The translations under genes and the position numbers were made by a program. From Cheilinus undulatus (lineage: Eukaryota; Chordata; Actinopteri; Labriformes; Labridae), in the NCBI RefSeq assembly GCF_018320785.1, contig NC_054875.1, forward strand, positions 30,819,157 through 30,883,156: DNA of 64,000 nucleotides, in the 5' to 3' direction. Positions within the stretch are counted from its first letter, which is position 1. Every line of letters starts with the position of its first letter. The notes below the pieces were generated by a model. That model had not been told where the DNA came from. It was given only the letters and a program-made list of their open reading frames with translations, and made no database searches. This document shows, in pieces, positions 31,002 to 58,282 of the stretch.

Positions 31002-31007
31002 AATAAA
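31002..31007 (+). terminator. rbm39: rbm39 poly(A) signal
   Basis: AATAAA 421 bases after the stop, followed by a T- and GT-containing stretch. An earlier AATAAA at 30678-30683 is a likely proximal alternative. Confidence 0.65.
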
Positions 31008-31019
31008 CTTTGGCAGATT

Positions 31020-32109
31020 TGACTTTCGAGTTTTGTCTTCTCAGGCCAGGTACTTTTTAAAAAAAAATAAAAAATTAAATTATTTACTCACTGAAGTCAG
31101 AGGATCATATTGTTGAATTGTATATCAAGCAAATTAGGTCTAAATTGTAAATATCAAAGGTAGGTGTACATTTGTATAACTTGAATACTTCCGAAATTAC
31201 TAGTCTGTAAACAGTTAAAATAAAATAAGCCATAAACCATCACTCCTCAAGGTATTCAATGTACGATTTTACAAAAGTGGCATTTGTTGATTTGACTTTT
31301 TCCCATAAAGCAGCAAAAATCAAACTTCAACCTGATACACGTTCATGGAAGAGTGCTGCAATGGATTCCGATTGGTTACTGGGAGTTGCAAACCTCAATG
31401 AGTTTATCCTGTGAAGACCAAAACATTCATTATTGTTGGATGCAGCAAAAGGGGAGGAAATCTATTGCGTCTTAAGCCTTATAGTTCAGATGTTTGGGTT
31501 TATTGGCCCATTTATAAATAAAACAAACTTAAGATAACATTTTTAGTCCATTGGTCCCTTAAGTATGATCAGTAGCTTACAGATTGTTAAATGGATATTA
31601 TACACAGACCTAACTTTGTAAATTAAACAATATTGCAGTTTGAAACGCTCGAACAGTCATGGATGGACAAGTGGAAAATGCTAGAACAGGTCCCAGTGCC
31701 TGCCAGAGCAGCACAAATGAAGACCTCTCTGACAGAACCTCTCTGTCAGTGTCTATTTCCACTGGTTTGAGCTGCCAGTGCTCTTGTGTGCCAACCAGAG
31801 GAAAGGTGTCCCAGATTTTTCCCATTATGCACTGTACTGACTACATTAATAAACCTTTGTAAATGGGTAGAATACATTAGATGTGCAAACAGCTCATTCA
31901 TAAAGTTGTCAGGTGAGAAAAGGTAAAGGCTGGCAGTGGCTGTTAGTTTTGATAAGGACGAAACCTTACCTTTGTACCACTGTTCCAGGTGTTTCAGTAT
32001 GGTGGTGGAGAAAACACAAAACATCCAGAGGGGGGCAGTGATGAGCTTGTAATGACCCAGTGTACCACAATGATGAACAATCCATTTTAAACACATTTCC
32101 TAATTTTAA
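31020..32109. other. Spacer between convergent rbm39 and pabpc1l
   Basis: About 1.1 kb of AT-rich sequence separates the two 3' ends. A plus-strand AATAAA at about 31848 and some open frames occur, but none resembles a known protein. TOMM34, which follows PABPC1L in human, was not found here. Confidence 0.4.
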
Positions 32110-32301
32110 CAAATGACTCAAGACAGGTTTAATGCATATACTTTAACTTTTATCTAACAAAACATCGCAGAACAACAAAATAGCTTTAACTTCACAAATC
32201 TCTTCTTTCATTTTGATCAAACATACAAATTTTTTTCTTTTTGTCCCCAAAATATTTTCCTTTTTTTTTCTTTTTATCCTCCTTCAGATAATTGCTGGCA
32301 T
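32110..32301 (-). other. pabpc1l: Candidate pabpc1l 3' UTR terminal exon
   Basis: On the minus strand an acceptor TTCTTTCCCCAG ends at 32302, and an ATTAAA signal lies at 32128-32133. The matching donor CAG|GTAAGC ends the last coding exon at 32500, only 12 bases after the stop. Together these give a 198-bp intron wholly in the 3' UTR. Confidence 0.45.
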
Positions 32302-32512
32302 CTGGGGAAAGAATTATAAAGTTAAAATTTAGTGGCAACACGTCTTCAACTCAGCTCATAGTTTTTTTCTAAACATGTTAGCACTGTGATGGCCACACAA
32401 GCCTAGAATAAAGTATTTATCTCAAGAGTCTAATAATCTAATAAATTTATAAAATGCCACACCTGAAATTACGTTTAAAAAGGAGCAGTAGACGCTTACC
32501 TGAAAGGGCTCT

Positions 32513-45264
<12,752 letters not shown>

Positions 45265-47003
45265 TTACAAGGATTTTTGAAAGTTCTTGGTGCAGAAGTC
45301 ATAAGGCTTGTTTGAGCCACAATTTCATCACACTTTGACTTAATGTGTAATATGATATACAGGGTTCCCCACACACTCTTGACAATCAAATGTAAGATGT
45401 TTAAGACCTTCTTTAATGACATGAAATTTATATTTTTTGTGCTGCAAAAGGTCAAAAATGAAAGGCATGGGAGAGACACACCTGAATAATATGGTGCACT
45501 GTTAATAAAATGTCAATAGATTTAGAACAATGACATTTTTTGTTCATAAGCACCAACATTTGAGGTTTTCACATTTAATGCCTCTTTATTAGTATAGAGC
45601 AGTGGTTCTCAAATGGTATGGCAAGGCACGATGTCTCTGTGTGTCTTGGGAATCTGAACGACCATGCTTGATAACTACAATAATACAGCTAGAGATACTT
45701 TTGCATATGTTTTCACAGGTATTTTGATGCTGTAATACTGCTTTAAAACTTGCAATATCACATAATATCAAAATGTTTAAAACTTGAACCTCTTTGAAAA
45801 CTATACTTTTTCTGCTCAATTTCTGGCTTTTTTTTAACTGTGCTTTTGTATCATAAGAACATATTTTGTTTAATTTAGTGTTAAATTGACAAATAACAGG
45901 TACAAAAAGTTCTGATTTGCTACAGCAGATTGCTTTAAATAACAACTATGAATAAGGCTGACATAGCTGAAATGTATGATGAAAAGAAACGTGCATTTTA
46001 GCATGTATTGGTTTGAATCAGTTGTTGCCAATGGTGAAGAAATGCATGTCTAGGTGTGCATTGTGAATTTGATCAACCATGCATCATTACTACAACTAAA
46101 CATCAAGTAAAGATTACATGTTAAAGAGGCAATTTTGGATGGATTTAAGTATGGTGTGGTATGGTTTTGGTTTGTTTTTAGGTGTGCCTTGAGCAAAAAA
46201 AAAAAAAGTTTGAAAATTGCTGTTACAGAGTATAGTGATATTTAGCATATCATTCATAGCAAGCAAGTGGAAAACAAAGATTCGATATAGGCATGTCTAA
46301 GTAAAGGTGCCTTCCAAGATTTAAGACCACTCACCTGTAAAATCAAAAATTTTTAAGGCTTTGAATTTTTTAAGCACAATTTAAGACTTTCCGAGACATG
46401 TTTAGGCTCTGCAAAACCCTGGATTAATCAATATAATCAATACGATAGTTTCGATCAATAAAACAAAAAGTTTGAAGGAGATTTTGCAACATTTTCTACC
46501 TTTCAGATGATAACTTAAGTCTGTTTTTGTGAATACGATGTTATTTATAATTAAACCATTGCATTATTACCATTTTTTTCTCTAAAGCCTTTGAGGCCTT
46601 TCTAGATGGTACTCCACACCACATTTCTGACTGAGGCAGCCTTTAAATGCTGTCAATTTATATTGATTGTTCATAAAGTAGGTCACATGATAATGCCTGT
46701 TAACACAAAATTAGCACTTTCATGTCAAGAAAGGAACCATAAGGCTGAGTGCCTGGCAAAAGAAGTTAACATTTGTGAGACGAACTAACGTTTTGTCGAT
46801 TATTTTGGCATGGAAAAAAATAGAATTCGACTTCCAAAGCTTGAAGAATAAGACTTTAAAAAATATTAAGCTTTTTACTATAAACATTAGCATAAAAAGC
46901 TAGCTAAAGTTGGCGAAATCTGTTCACTTAATGCAGAGCAGCAAGTGAAGCTGTAAAATACTAAACAAAGAGATGAAAGCCCCCCAAAACATCATTTACT
47001 TAC

Positions 47004-47130
47004 AGTTATTAGCGTAATTTGTCTCTTTGATGAAATCCTGGTGTGTTTTTCCAGTGTTGCAGGTCGTGAGCGCTGATCGATTTCCACATGGGCGGGGGGT
47101 TGTTTTCGTTTAATTAAGACAGTGGAACAC
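47004..47130 (-). promoter_or_regulatory. pabpc1l: pabpc1l noncoding first exon and core promoter
   Basis: On the minus strand a donor TAATAACT|GTAAG at 47003 fits the acceptor (TACTACCCAAG) immediately before the ATG at 45249. Upstream lies a G/C box (GGGCGGGGGG, plus strand 47091-47100). The transcription start, and so the upper limit of the exon, is a guess. Confidence 0.45.
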
Positions 47131-47469
47131 CTGCATCTGTCCTCCGCGCAACGCCATCAAGTATTTGGACGGTAGAGTTTAAAGTAACGTGACATTCCGC
47201 GATAAAAGCTAGTTCCCGTGAATCGAGGGGTAATCTACTATATTCGCCCTTGTCTGAAAGCAGTTTTATGTATTACTTTACATGCGTGAACCATATTCGG
47301 ACAATAAACCTCTCAATTCTCTTAATTTTCTTTTCCGTCCTTGAAAAACTTGCCCGGAAACCAGTTCACTGAAGGTCATACATGTCACTGATAAATTCCA
47401 ATGTGGCTTCCAAAATAAAATAAGCATTGCTTGGTGTCAACAAGTGATATTATCCTGTATGCAGGAAAA

Positions 47470-48150
47470 AATTTGACTCCCATTCTCACCCTTCAACAAC
47501 TTAAAATGGGTCCAGTCTAACACTTTTAGGTCTGTACTTGTGTTTTCTCCTCTGCTGTGTGGAGTTCCTCAAGATTCAGTCTTTGAACCAATGCTTTTCT
47601 ACGCCTACTGCCCTTAGGGAGTCTGTTAACTAGTTTTATGGAATTTCTGCTGTGCTGATGACAGTAAATTTATGTCTTTGCAAAAACAGTAACATTGATC
47701 AGCTTTCCTCTCTGTGACTATTTGGCTGTTGTTCAAGGGTGGATAACCCCCATTTTCCTTCACTTTACCCATACAAACCTGAAATACTTCAAACTGGACC
47801 AGAAACCTTTTCCACTGCAGTTATTCAGCTTATTTTCCCACTCTAATCATATTTAAATGAACCACATGCTTAGGATCATTTCCCACACAACCTTTGACCA
47901 CCGTATCTCAAAGCTTGTACTGACCCGTTTCCTGGAACTATATAACACTAAAAAAAAACATTTAAATTTACTCCCTCACTGTTCTTGAGCTTTTATAGTC
48001 TCCTCTTTGTTTCAGCAGTTCAGAGTGCATACCTCAGCCAACCATCCCTAACCATCTACATTTAACCCAAGATGCAGCTTTTGTCACAAGTACAGTACTT
48101 TCATTAAAGTACAATATAAATTGATCTCTGTCTTACAATAATTCCTTTGA
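47470..48150 (+). mobile_element. L2-like LINE reverse-transcriptase remnant
   Basis: The plus-strand reading gives CGVPQDSVFEPMLFYAYCP (a GVPQGSVLGPILF block) at about 47560-47620, then CADDSKFMSLQK (the catalytic ADD block) with its codons at 47654-47662, and further degraded text to about 48150. Stops interrupt every frame. It lies between the pabpc1l promoter and the ywhab 3' end. Confidence 0.7.
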
Positions 48151-48191
48151 ACAAAATTAAGACGTTATTTTCCTGTTATCTTAAACGAAAC

Positions 48192-48197
48192 TTTATT
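48192..48197 (-). terminator. ywhab: ywhab poly(A) signal candidate
   Basis: AATAAA on the minus strand (TTTATT on plus), 1.75 kb beyond the ywhab stop. A long 3' UTR is usual for this gene in vertebrates. The span 48198-49944 is then 3' UTR: AT-rich, without coding signals, with an A/G-rich run at 49501-49545 (a T/C run on the gene strand). Confidence 0.45.
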
Positions 48198-49944
48198 TCA
48201 CTGAATGGTCTTTGACACTTTCCTATTTCTTACATGTATAGTGAAACTAGAATGGTCTTAAGATACATAAACACAAAGCTAGAATTACACCAACCACTGT
48301 TTTATCTCCATTTTCAGTCATTGCTTTTTAAGAGCTATTCTAAAATTTTCACAACCACGTGTGTGCACTGGGTAATAGACTGTTACAGAAGCAAATTTTA
48401 GCCATAAGACTTGTCAGTAAAAACAAAGCAAGTAGATACCTGATATACAGACAGGCTTCGTTCCACATTCACTAACTGCATTTTCATCAAGCATAATAAT
48501 AAACTGACATGATTTTTTTCAACAGAAATTATTTCAATTTATCGGAGCATTGTCAGAGTAAACAGACTGTCAGCTATAATGTGGAATGGTGTCTTCAACT
48601 ACAATATGTGGAATGTAGTGGTGATACATGGTATTGTGACACTGAGCTTCTTTTCAAAATCTCCAAATTGCACCTTAAAAATAGACCTGATTACGGAGGC
48701 AATCATTCACACCAGCTATGTTTGACAGCTGAGATGCACCTGGGTACAAATTAAGATTCAGCAAATTTAAGTTCGTCTGGTCTAACTCGTTTTCTTCCAA
48801 ATTTCCAGACGAGAAGCAGAGCTTGCCCCTTAAAAACAGGCTGCAAGAGAAGGCCAGGCACAGATTTCTTTTCTTTTTTGGGGGGAGAAAACAACTGCTT
48901 TAAGAGGAATATTTTGCAAGCAGGGTTGATACAGTGTGGTAAGACATTTTCAATTAACATCAATAAAAGGTTATTTTAGGTTTTACATAAAGATGATAGT
49001 CAATCTTGCAAAATACATGGAACCACATTTACGCACATACATTTTCCATTGTACTGAGATCAAGCAGCACCTGAACAGTGAGTAAAACTACAATGACAAT
49101 CCATACTTAGTTCAAAATAACGAAAAAGGAGCACTGCCTTTCCAGAGCCTAATAATGTGGAATGTCTGAACAAATCTAACATGACAATTTAAGGGGTCCC
49201 TTAAAGTTTGTAACTGTGAAATTTTGTGAGCATGATCAAGGAGCATTACACCAAGATGTCAGTGTCACAATACAGCCTGCCTCCTTTCTGTATGAACACA
49301 CAGCAGAATTGCAGTTAGTTGATAGTTGACAGGATTGTACGTGCGTCTGAAAATTCAAACACACAAAAAAATAACTGTTTTAGGGGTTGTGAAGCAAATG
49401 GAACACCTACCATCACAGTGTTTGGTGGAAATCAACTGCCAGTATAATTACCATACAATAAACCTGTAAATATCATGAGGAATCACAAATAAGAAAGTTA
49501 CAAAAAAAAAAAAAAAAAAAAGAAAAAAAAGGAAAAAAAAGGGGGATGAAAAATGCACCACAAACTAGCTGGGACAAAGGGATTTGGAAGGACGATTAGA
49601 ATTCACAACACCCCCTCCCCCCCAGATCATACGCACAGTCTTTCACATCCTTTCACACTTTCTCACTCACAACAAACAGACACGCACATGCTCAAACCAA
49701 CAAAAAAACAACAGCAACATGGACTCACTAATCAATACAACATGTTTCAACAAAGTGACTGAATCTGCTAACTGAAAAATCACCCTGTCACCTCACAGTA
49801 AACTGGAGGGGTAAACTAGTTGGTCAGGAGCAATTCAGGCTGCTTGTCATACAGAAGTGGGAGGAGCTGATGGAGTGGAGGGGGATGTATATAAGCTGTC
49901 TGTGTTTAAGATAAGAGTGTAGGTGGATTAACAGTGCAATTCCA

Positions 49945-51355
<1,411 letters not shown>

Positions 51356-52492
51356 TTTCTAGTCTAAAAGAGAGAGAGGGGGAAAAATACATTTAGAAGA
51401 TGTTATTCTCAGACAATCATCTAAACAAGAAACAGTTTAACAAAATATAACATCAGTTGCTAAAAATATTAATAAGGTTAGTAATGTAATTCATACATTA
51501 AGAAGGTCTTTTAAATAAGGTAACCATTGGATTGCAAAGCAAGGATAAGCACTGCCAAGTGGGCCCCTTGGCAAGTGGGTCAACCATACACATCATTAGC
51601 TAAGGTTAGCTGCTAGTTCGTCGAAAGGGCTATCCAATCGTCCTTATCGCTAGTTAACGATTTTTGTCTAATTATTGCCAAAATCGCATCTAAAGCAGCC
51701 TTAACACGTATCAAGGTGTAACATTTCATATACATGTCATGTCTAACGGCAAATTTAACGCTGTTAAAACGGACACTTGCTCCATCAGCCTTCCCGGGTC
51801 AGGCTGTAATGTCCTCCCCTTATGTTGCTAAAGCGCTAGCGGGAGCATACATTTTGGCAACCCATATTCAACGTTAGCTTAAGTGGATGCGGTCATATAT
51901 TCCTTTGGGTCCGTTATTGGGCTATCTCGGGCGAGCCGTGGTCACAAACTAATTTGGATAAAGCAAATGCTGCTACTAATCTGTCGTATTAATGACTACA
52001 CAAAGCGAGCTGCTAGCAATGAGCTAGCTACCGTCCTCTACTATACAGTCACTGCTACATAACGGTAACGTCCGTTAGCTGGCTAGGCCAGCAAAAGCAC
52101 CGACCGACTATCGTTTAAAATACACGGTTTGGGTGTTGGCCATCGTCATTTGCTTTTTTCTATAATAATTACAAATTAAAACATCATTATCTTTGTTAGA
52201 AAATCGGGTATTTAATTCGTTTTCAACAGCTGTACCACGGCCCGCCCAGGCTTACAAGCCTGTCAGAACAAAGTGTCATGGAATCCGACCGTCGGTTAGC
52301 TTGTAGCTAATGCTAGTGAGCGAGCTAACGGTCTAGCCTTTCACAAACCCCGCTACCCTGCTAAGTTAGCGTTATATGGCTTCTCAACAGGATTCAACCG
52401 GACACGATGAAACAGCCGTTTAAACACTGAGCCTCGAACAAAATTGTATCATTATTGTGCACGCTTCGTTGTCGTGGGCTCGATATACTTAC

Positions 52493-52620
52493 AATAGTGG
52501 CGGCTTTTAATCCTGCTTTTTTTATCGCTCTCTGGACGATTCAGCCTCTGTCCTCCGTCTCGCTCAGCGTATCGTTCAGGGCAGTACCACTTCCGCTACA
52601 CTGGCGCTTCTCTTCCCCCT
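52493..52620 (-). promoter_or_regulatory. ywhab: ywhab noncoding first exon and promoter
   Basis: On the minus strand a consensus donor CACTATT|GTAAGTATATC at 52492 fits the acceptor just before the coding start. The region is CpG-bearing, and ACCACTTCCGCTAC (plus, 52585-52598) contains an ETS-family site core, common in housekeeping promoters. The 1.1-kb intron (51364-52492) is also relatively CpG-rich. The exact start site is unknown. Confidence 0.55.
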
Positions 52621-52639
52621 TTTTTCACCACACATCTGC

Positions 52640-54440
52640 CTTACGTAATGCAACCACTGTTAAACACGCTAAAGGAGATCATTTTTATAGCAGTACTAAT
52701 ACTGCTTTTTACCCTTAAAGGGTTGTTGCATCACAATTTCATGGGGTTAAAATATACGATGATCCCTTTTTACAATAGGTCGGATTAAGCTGATTATTTC
52801 CATCCTGACGTGATCTGAGCTGAGATGTATTTGAAAGTAGCAACTAAGTCGGTCGTGTCTGGCACTGCTACAATCTAGTATAAGTTACTCAAACAAGTGA
52901 TCATTATTCATACAAAATAAAATATTACTCGACCTTTCATTTTATCTATTAGCTCCGTAGACTACAACATTTAACACCTAATATTAGAAACGACTTTAGA
53001 CAGAACATTTGGAGGACTATTGTTTTCTGTAGCCTACGGATGGATAACAGCACATGTGACACTTCAGATGTATAATAATGCTTCTTTTGTGGTTAGTCAT
53101 TCTGCACAGCAAAGGTCAAGGTCAGTGACAGAGCATCACCCCTAGAGCTTGAGGGGCTAGTGTTTTTCTCAAAGACCCTTCATCCGCAGCTTATCAACTG
53201 GAGATGGGCCTACTCCAGTTTAGAAAAGGTTACTGATAGCAATCTGTTTCTGCACTTCAGTAATACATCTTTGAATCTTATCGTAGGTTGGTTGTGTCAT
53301 TTTTTTCTGAGTGCATACAATAATAGCAATACTGAAAATGATTTTCAGCATATTGTTGTTTTTTTCTTTCAATCTTGCATGTAAAAAATGTTGAATTGCA
53401 GAGATACAATATTAAGTTGTTTAAAACCATAGATAGGCTATTTGCTTTTTTTCCAACAATGAAATGCTCAAAAGATTAATAGATGCATACAATTTCGTCT
53501 AATAAATCAATCAACTAAAAGTTTCTGTACGACTTGAAAATGTCTTTGTATTTAAAGAGATGAAGTCTTTATATTTAAAGAGATGAAGTCTGTATAACTT
53601 CCAGAGTTGAAGTCTGGACTTCATAAATGTAATATGGTGGATGCTTTTTTCAATCTGAAAACCAAGCCTACATTTCTTTAAACCCTGTTTGAACCCTAAC
53701 ACAGTTCACCTGTATGAATATCAAAATCTTCATACATCAAAAAGGGAATAAAGGCTTGCATGATTCCACGTCTTAGCTTACAGAACTTATCAATTCTGGC
53801 ATATTTAAGAAAGAAATAATCATCCTTTTTGTGGAGCTGTTTTTTTTTTTTATAATGTGCACCTTTTGAATGAGGAAATGCCCAATTCCAATAACTGCTT
53901 GAATGTTTGTTGGATCTGAATTTGACAAAAAGTTGGTTAGAACATTAGTAACATTTCATTTGATAGCCTATCCTAATTTCAGACCCAGCCCCTTTTTTTC
54001 AGCCTTTGGATGCTACTTGTTTTGACAAATTGAAGCAGGTCTCAATCAGACACCTCAATACATTTAGGGTTAAAATTGTTTCTTAATTAAAAGTAAGGAG
54101 AAAAAGCAGCAAGACACAAAAACACTTCAACATCTTTCCATGATAGACAGAATAATGCTAGTATTTGTTACATGGATAAAAAGGGGGAAGGACAGCTGGA
54201 GATTCATATGTGCGCACACCGAGATAAAAAGCAAGGTCTCTCAGTGTCACCTGCATGATGAGCTGGATAAAGAAATCTAAACCTCAGGGATATGGACCAT
54301 TGTGTTGCTTGTGCTAGCTTTAGATTTTTTTTTTTTTTTAATGTCTTGTTTTCATAGATGGGCTGCCTTACAAAGCAACATTAAATTACTCATTTGAATA
54401 TAAATATATTTTAATTTCCTAACAACCCATGCTCAAGTTT
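52640..54440. other. Intergenic stretch, nothing recognised
   Basis: AT-rich. A near-duplicate of about 25 bases (TTAAAGAGATGAAGTCT) occurs at 53551-53567 and 53574-53590, a small tandem repeat. No exon or RNA gene was recognised. The join between the 20q-like block and ogn lies here or just beyond. Confidence 0.45.
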
Positions 54441-54449
54441 TGTTTGAAA

Positions 54450-55760
54450 ATACCTTGATGTCCATCTTTGTGTCAGTCTGTGTGGATAAGTCTAAGTCAG
54501 GCTTGCACACCTGAACACTGCAATTTTACTCCTTTCTTCTTTGCAAAACTGCCCAGCCTCTGCCAGGTTGCATAGAGATTGTGCATGAACAGCCCTTTTT
54601 AAGTCCAGCCACAAATTCTGAGTTTTATTGGTGTCTAGGCTTAGACTCGGCCACTCCAGAACATTCATCTTGTTGTCTGTTAAGCTTTTGCTGTATGCTT
54701 CAGGTCATTGTCTTCCTGGAAAATTAATATTCTCCCTAGATGTAGTTCTCTTATTACAGACTGAATAAGACCCCCCAGGATTTTCCTATATTTTGCTGCA
54801 TTAATTTGACCCTCTATCTTTACAAGCCTTCTAGGGCCGGCTGCCGAGAAGCATCCCCGCAGCATGACGCTGCCAGCACCATGCTTCTTAGTAGGGACGG
54901 TGTGTTTGTGGTGACATGTTTGGTGTCCACCAAACACAGCACCTTGTCTGATAGCCAAAAAGCACCAAGAACTTTCTTCCACTTGACTATGGAGTCACCC
55001 ATGTGGCAAACTCCAGTTAAGATTTAAAATGAGTTTTTTTCACCAGTGACTTTCTCTTTGCCACTCTCCCATAAAACTTTGACTGGTGAAGAACCCAGGT
55101 AATAGTTATTGTATGCAAAATCTCTTCCATCTCAGCTGTTGAAGCTTCAGAGAAGTTATAGGTGTCTTGGTGACCTCCCCTACTAGTCTCCCTCTTGCAC
55201 GGTCACTCAGTTTGTGAGGACGGCCTGAACCTGGCAGATTTACACGTACCATATTCCTACCACTTCTCAATGAGGTATTTAACTGAACTCTGGGGGATGT
55301 TAAGTGCCTTGGAAAAAATTTTCGTATCCATCCCGACTTATACTTTTCAATAACCTTTTCTCAGAGTTGCTGGGGGGGTTCTTTTGTCTTCATGGTGCAA
55401 TGGTAGCCAGGAATACTGATTATCCAATAACTGGACCTTACAGATGCAGATGTCTTTACACTACAATTACTTGAGACACATTCACTGCACTCAGATGATC
55501 CACATTTCACTAATTGTGAGACTACCAATTGGCTGGTTAAATTAGGTCAGTCACTTTAAAGGGGGTGAATAATCATGCAATCAATTTCTTTACCTTACAT
55601 GTTTTTGTTTGACATGATGTTGTAGAAATCTGTTTTCACTTTGATATCAAAGAGTCTTTTTTGTCAAAAAAGTAAAATTATATTGACCATGATTGACTCA
55701 TACAATCAGTAAAAGGGTAAAACAAACAAGGAGGTGAGTACTTCCTATAGGCACTGTACA
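54450..55760 (-). mobile_element. Tc1-like transposon, decayed
   Basis: The minus-strand transposase text can be followed in order: a helix-turn-helix start near 55395 (KVIEKYKSG), GRPHKLSDRARGRLV near 55200, KVLGAFWLSD near 54960, GSVMLRGCFSAAGPRRLVKI near 54850, then GRILIFQEDNDLKHTAKA near 54690, the DN-containing catalytic block. Frameshifts and stops break the roughly 340-codon frame, so it is inactive. The right end carries TACAGTGCCTATAGGAAGTA on the minus strand, a usual Tc1 terminus. The opposite terminus could not be found, so that end is probably truncated. As a plain DNA transposon it sits about 390 bp upstream of ogn. Confidence 0.85.
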
Positions 55761-56147
55761 TGGCTTCAGTTTCTAAACCAATTTTGTGTATCAGTAACTA
55801 AGTCCAATTCCACTTTCCTTTTCCAATAACAACATTCCTGTGTCACTTTAAGCCAACATTAAATGGCATCATCTGTAATGTTTACTCGACCGTTTGTCTG
55901 CAACGAATAATTTAGTCATCACTGTGCTCCACAGTTGAGCATTTTTAATCAAATACAGCAGTCTTGACAATAATCCTGAGCTCAGAAGAACAAAAACACA
56001 GCATGTATTGAGTTAAAATTTGTTCCCTTTTCTTACTCAGCAGTATATTGGCAGCTTTATAAAAACTGAACGGAAAATTTCCTGCTCACATGTACCTCAG
56101 ATTCCAGCCCAGCAGGCAGCACTCTCCTCTATCACGACTAAGACACA

Positions 56148-57824
56148 ATGATGCATTTGAGGACTTTAATTTTCACATCTGTCATGCTCCCATGGATACT
56201 GTCTTCTGCAGCAAAGAATGAATACGTGGAAGTATGGAAACCTCAGGTAAAAATATCTTTTGGGGGGTTGAATGTGGTGATGATGAGTGAATGAAAGTAA
56301 TGCATAACAAACTGAGTCAGGTGGAAAAGTGAGAAAATAACAAGGTGTATTTAATTTACAGAATGGTATTGTAAATACCCAGGACTATGAAAGTGACCAA
56401 GAAGTAACTCCAAAAGCAAATGGTAAGATTTGTTTTAACAGAAATTGTTTAAATGTCTGTTACGCAACACTTACTGAGGCATTCTTCCACATTTTTGGGA
56501 ATGTAGTTAAAGCCAATATTATGTAATAATGGGGCCGATCAAGTGTCTTCTAAACTGGGGTGCATTATAAGCTGCGCAGTCATCAATGGGAGCATTGTGA
56601 CAGGGTATACAAAGGTGAAATGCTTTTTTTGGAACAATGTTGTCATGTTTGCAGAAATGCCGACATGCCTGCTGTGTGTCTGTCTGAGTGGATCTGTTTA
56701 CTGTGAGGAGGTGTTCCCAGAAATATCCACCGTCCCAGCACTGCCGAAAGAAACTGCATATCTGTATGCACGCTTCAACAAAATCACAAAAATCACCAAC
56801 GGTGACTTCTCAGACATGGGTAAATAAAAGCTGTGAAAATAATTAACAAACTGTTCCAAAATGTCATCTTTCTTAACAACATCTCCTGTTTTTCTTCAGT
56901 CACTTTAAGAAGAATTGACCTGAGTGGAAATCTCATCACTGAAATAGAAGACGGTGCTTTTTCAAAACTCATAAATCTCGAGGAGCTCTCTCTTGCAGAA
57001 AACAGACTGACCAAGCTTCCCATGCTGCCCACTAACCTGGTGTCATTCAATGCTAATTCTAACAGGCTCAGACCCCAGGGAGTAAAGGCAACTGCTTTTA
57101 AAGTAAGAACACAAGCTCATCAGTGTAGTTTGTACACAAAAAAACATTTACAAAAAAATCCCTCATTGCCCTGCATTAAACACAATATGAAACAGACACT
57201 GAGTAATACTTGTTTTTATCTGCCATTTCCAACATTCTCCCCTTTGAATGCCTTTTCAAATGTTTTTAAATGCATTTAATGTAAGTTTCGATTATTGTTT
57301 GAGACAAAGGAGAATTTCTGTTATTTCTGGGATAGACATTACAACTAATCTATCTTCTAACCCTGAGTACTTCACATGTTTAAAATCTTAAATAGAACGC
57401 TTTAAAGTTACTGTCATTTGTTGCAGAGACTCACAAAACTGGCATATCTGTACCTTGGAAACAATGAGCTGACAGCAGTGCCTCATCTGCCTGAATCTCT
57501 ACATGTTGTCCATCTGCATGTAAGCTCATCTGAGATTCACTGCATTTAAATAATCAATTAGAGAAGCCAGATTTTTCTTTTTCATCTGCAAAGCCAGATA
57601 AGTAATGGCCCAAATGTGTTACCTAGGATTGTTCTCCTGTGTCTGTCCTGCAGAACAACAGGATTGTGACAATAACAGATGTTACATTCTGCAAAGGAAA
57701 CTCCAGTCACTACATCAGGACCAACATGGACGAGGTGAGACTAGACGGGAACCCCATCAAGCTGTCGAGACACCCTGAGAGCTTCATCTGTCTTCAGTCT
57801 CTCCCTATTGGCTGGTACAACTGA
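56148..57824 (+). CDS. ogn: Osteoglycin (mimecan), class III small leucine-rich proteoglycan
   Basis: Secreted matrix protein that binds collagen and influences fibril assembly. Exons: 56148-56246, 56362-56422, 56655-56819, 56900-57102, 57427-57519, 57654-57824. The sum is 792 nt, 263 residues (human has 298). A signal peptide covers about residues 1-22 ([20 protein letters not shown]). A short acidic segment with QDYESD may carry a sulfated tyrosine; this N-terminal segment is shorter than in mammals. The cysteine cluster [15 protein letters not shown] is of class III type, and [10 protein letters not shown] and [11 protein letters not shown] mark LRRs. The ear-repeat cysteines are in DVTFCKGN and [29 protein letters not shown] is identical to human OGN, separating it from epiphycan and opticin. 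The second ATG, at 56151, is an alternative start one codon later. Confidence 0.95.
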
Positions 57825-57830
57825 AATAAA
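57825..57830 (+). terminator. ogn: AATAAA abutting the ogn stop
   Basis: The hexamer starts on the base after the TGA stop. Use of it would leave a 3' UTR of only about 20 bases. A more ordinary AATAAA lies at 58145-58150 and is the likelier signal. Confidence 0.4.
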
Positions 57831-58144
57831 GATGCATGAATTACCACTGGGTTTAAAATGAACGAGGCAGATATACAAAAGAAGAAATGCCATTTGTTAA
57901 ATACTACTATGTTACATTTAATATACTCAGTTCTTTCAATGCAACATATTTTTTTTACAATAACAAATATCTAGTTACAGAAAGTACTTGTACTTGTTTT
58001 TCTCCAGTGTTACTGCTTTATCAAGGCAGGTGCTTTGCAATACATCAACATAGACTTGACATTGAACATTGTTGATATGATTTCTTATGATTGCACAGCA
58101 GTGGTGTCATCACTGCTAATGTTCCTTGAACTGAAGGTAATATG

Positions 58145-58150
58145 AATAAA
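58145..58150 (+). terminator. ogn: Likely ogn poly(A) signal
   Basis: AATAAA about 320 bases after the ogn stop, giving a normal-length 3' UTR, followed by GTGCATGTTT. Confidence 0.5.
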
Positions 58151-58282
58151 GCGTGCATGTTTAAAGAGATCTCTCCATCAGACTCTTGCATCTCAGGACT
58201 CTGATGTTTTGGATGTCGGCTTCACTCCAGTAAGGAATTAAGAGTCCAAGAAAGTGTCCTTTGATTAGACATGAAATCCACA

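Noticed and set aside
31746-32096. 116-codon minus-strand frame beyond pabpc1l
   Set aside because: No resemblance to TOMM34, which follows PABPC1L in human, nor to any other family; no splice support. It probably lies in UTR or spacer.
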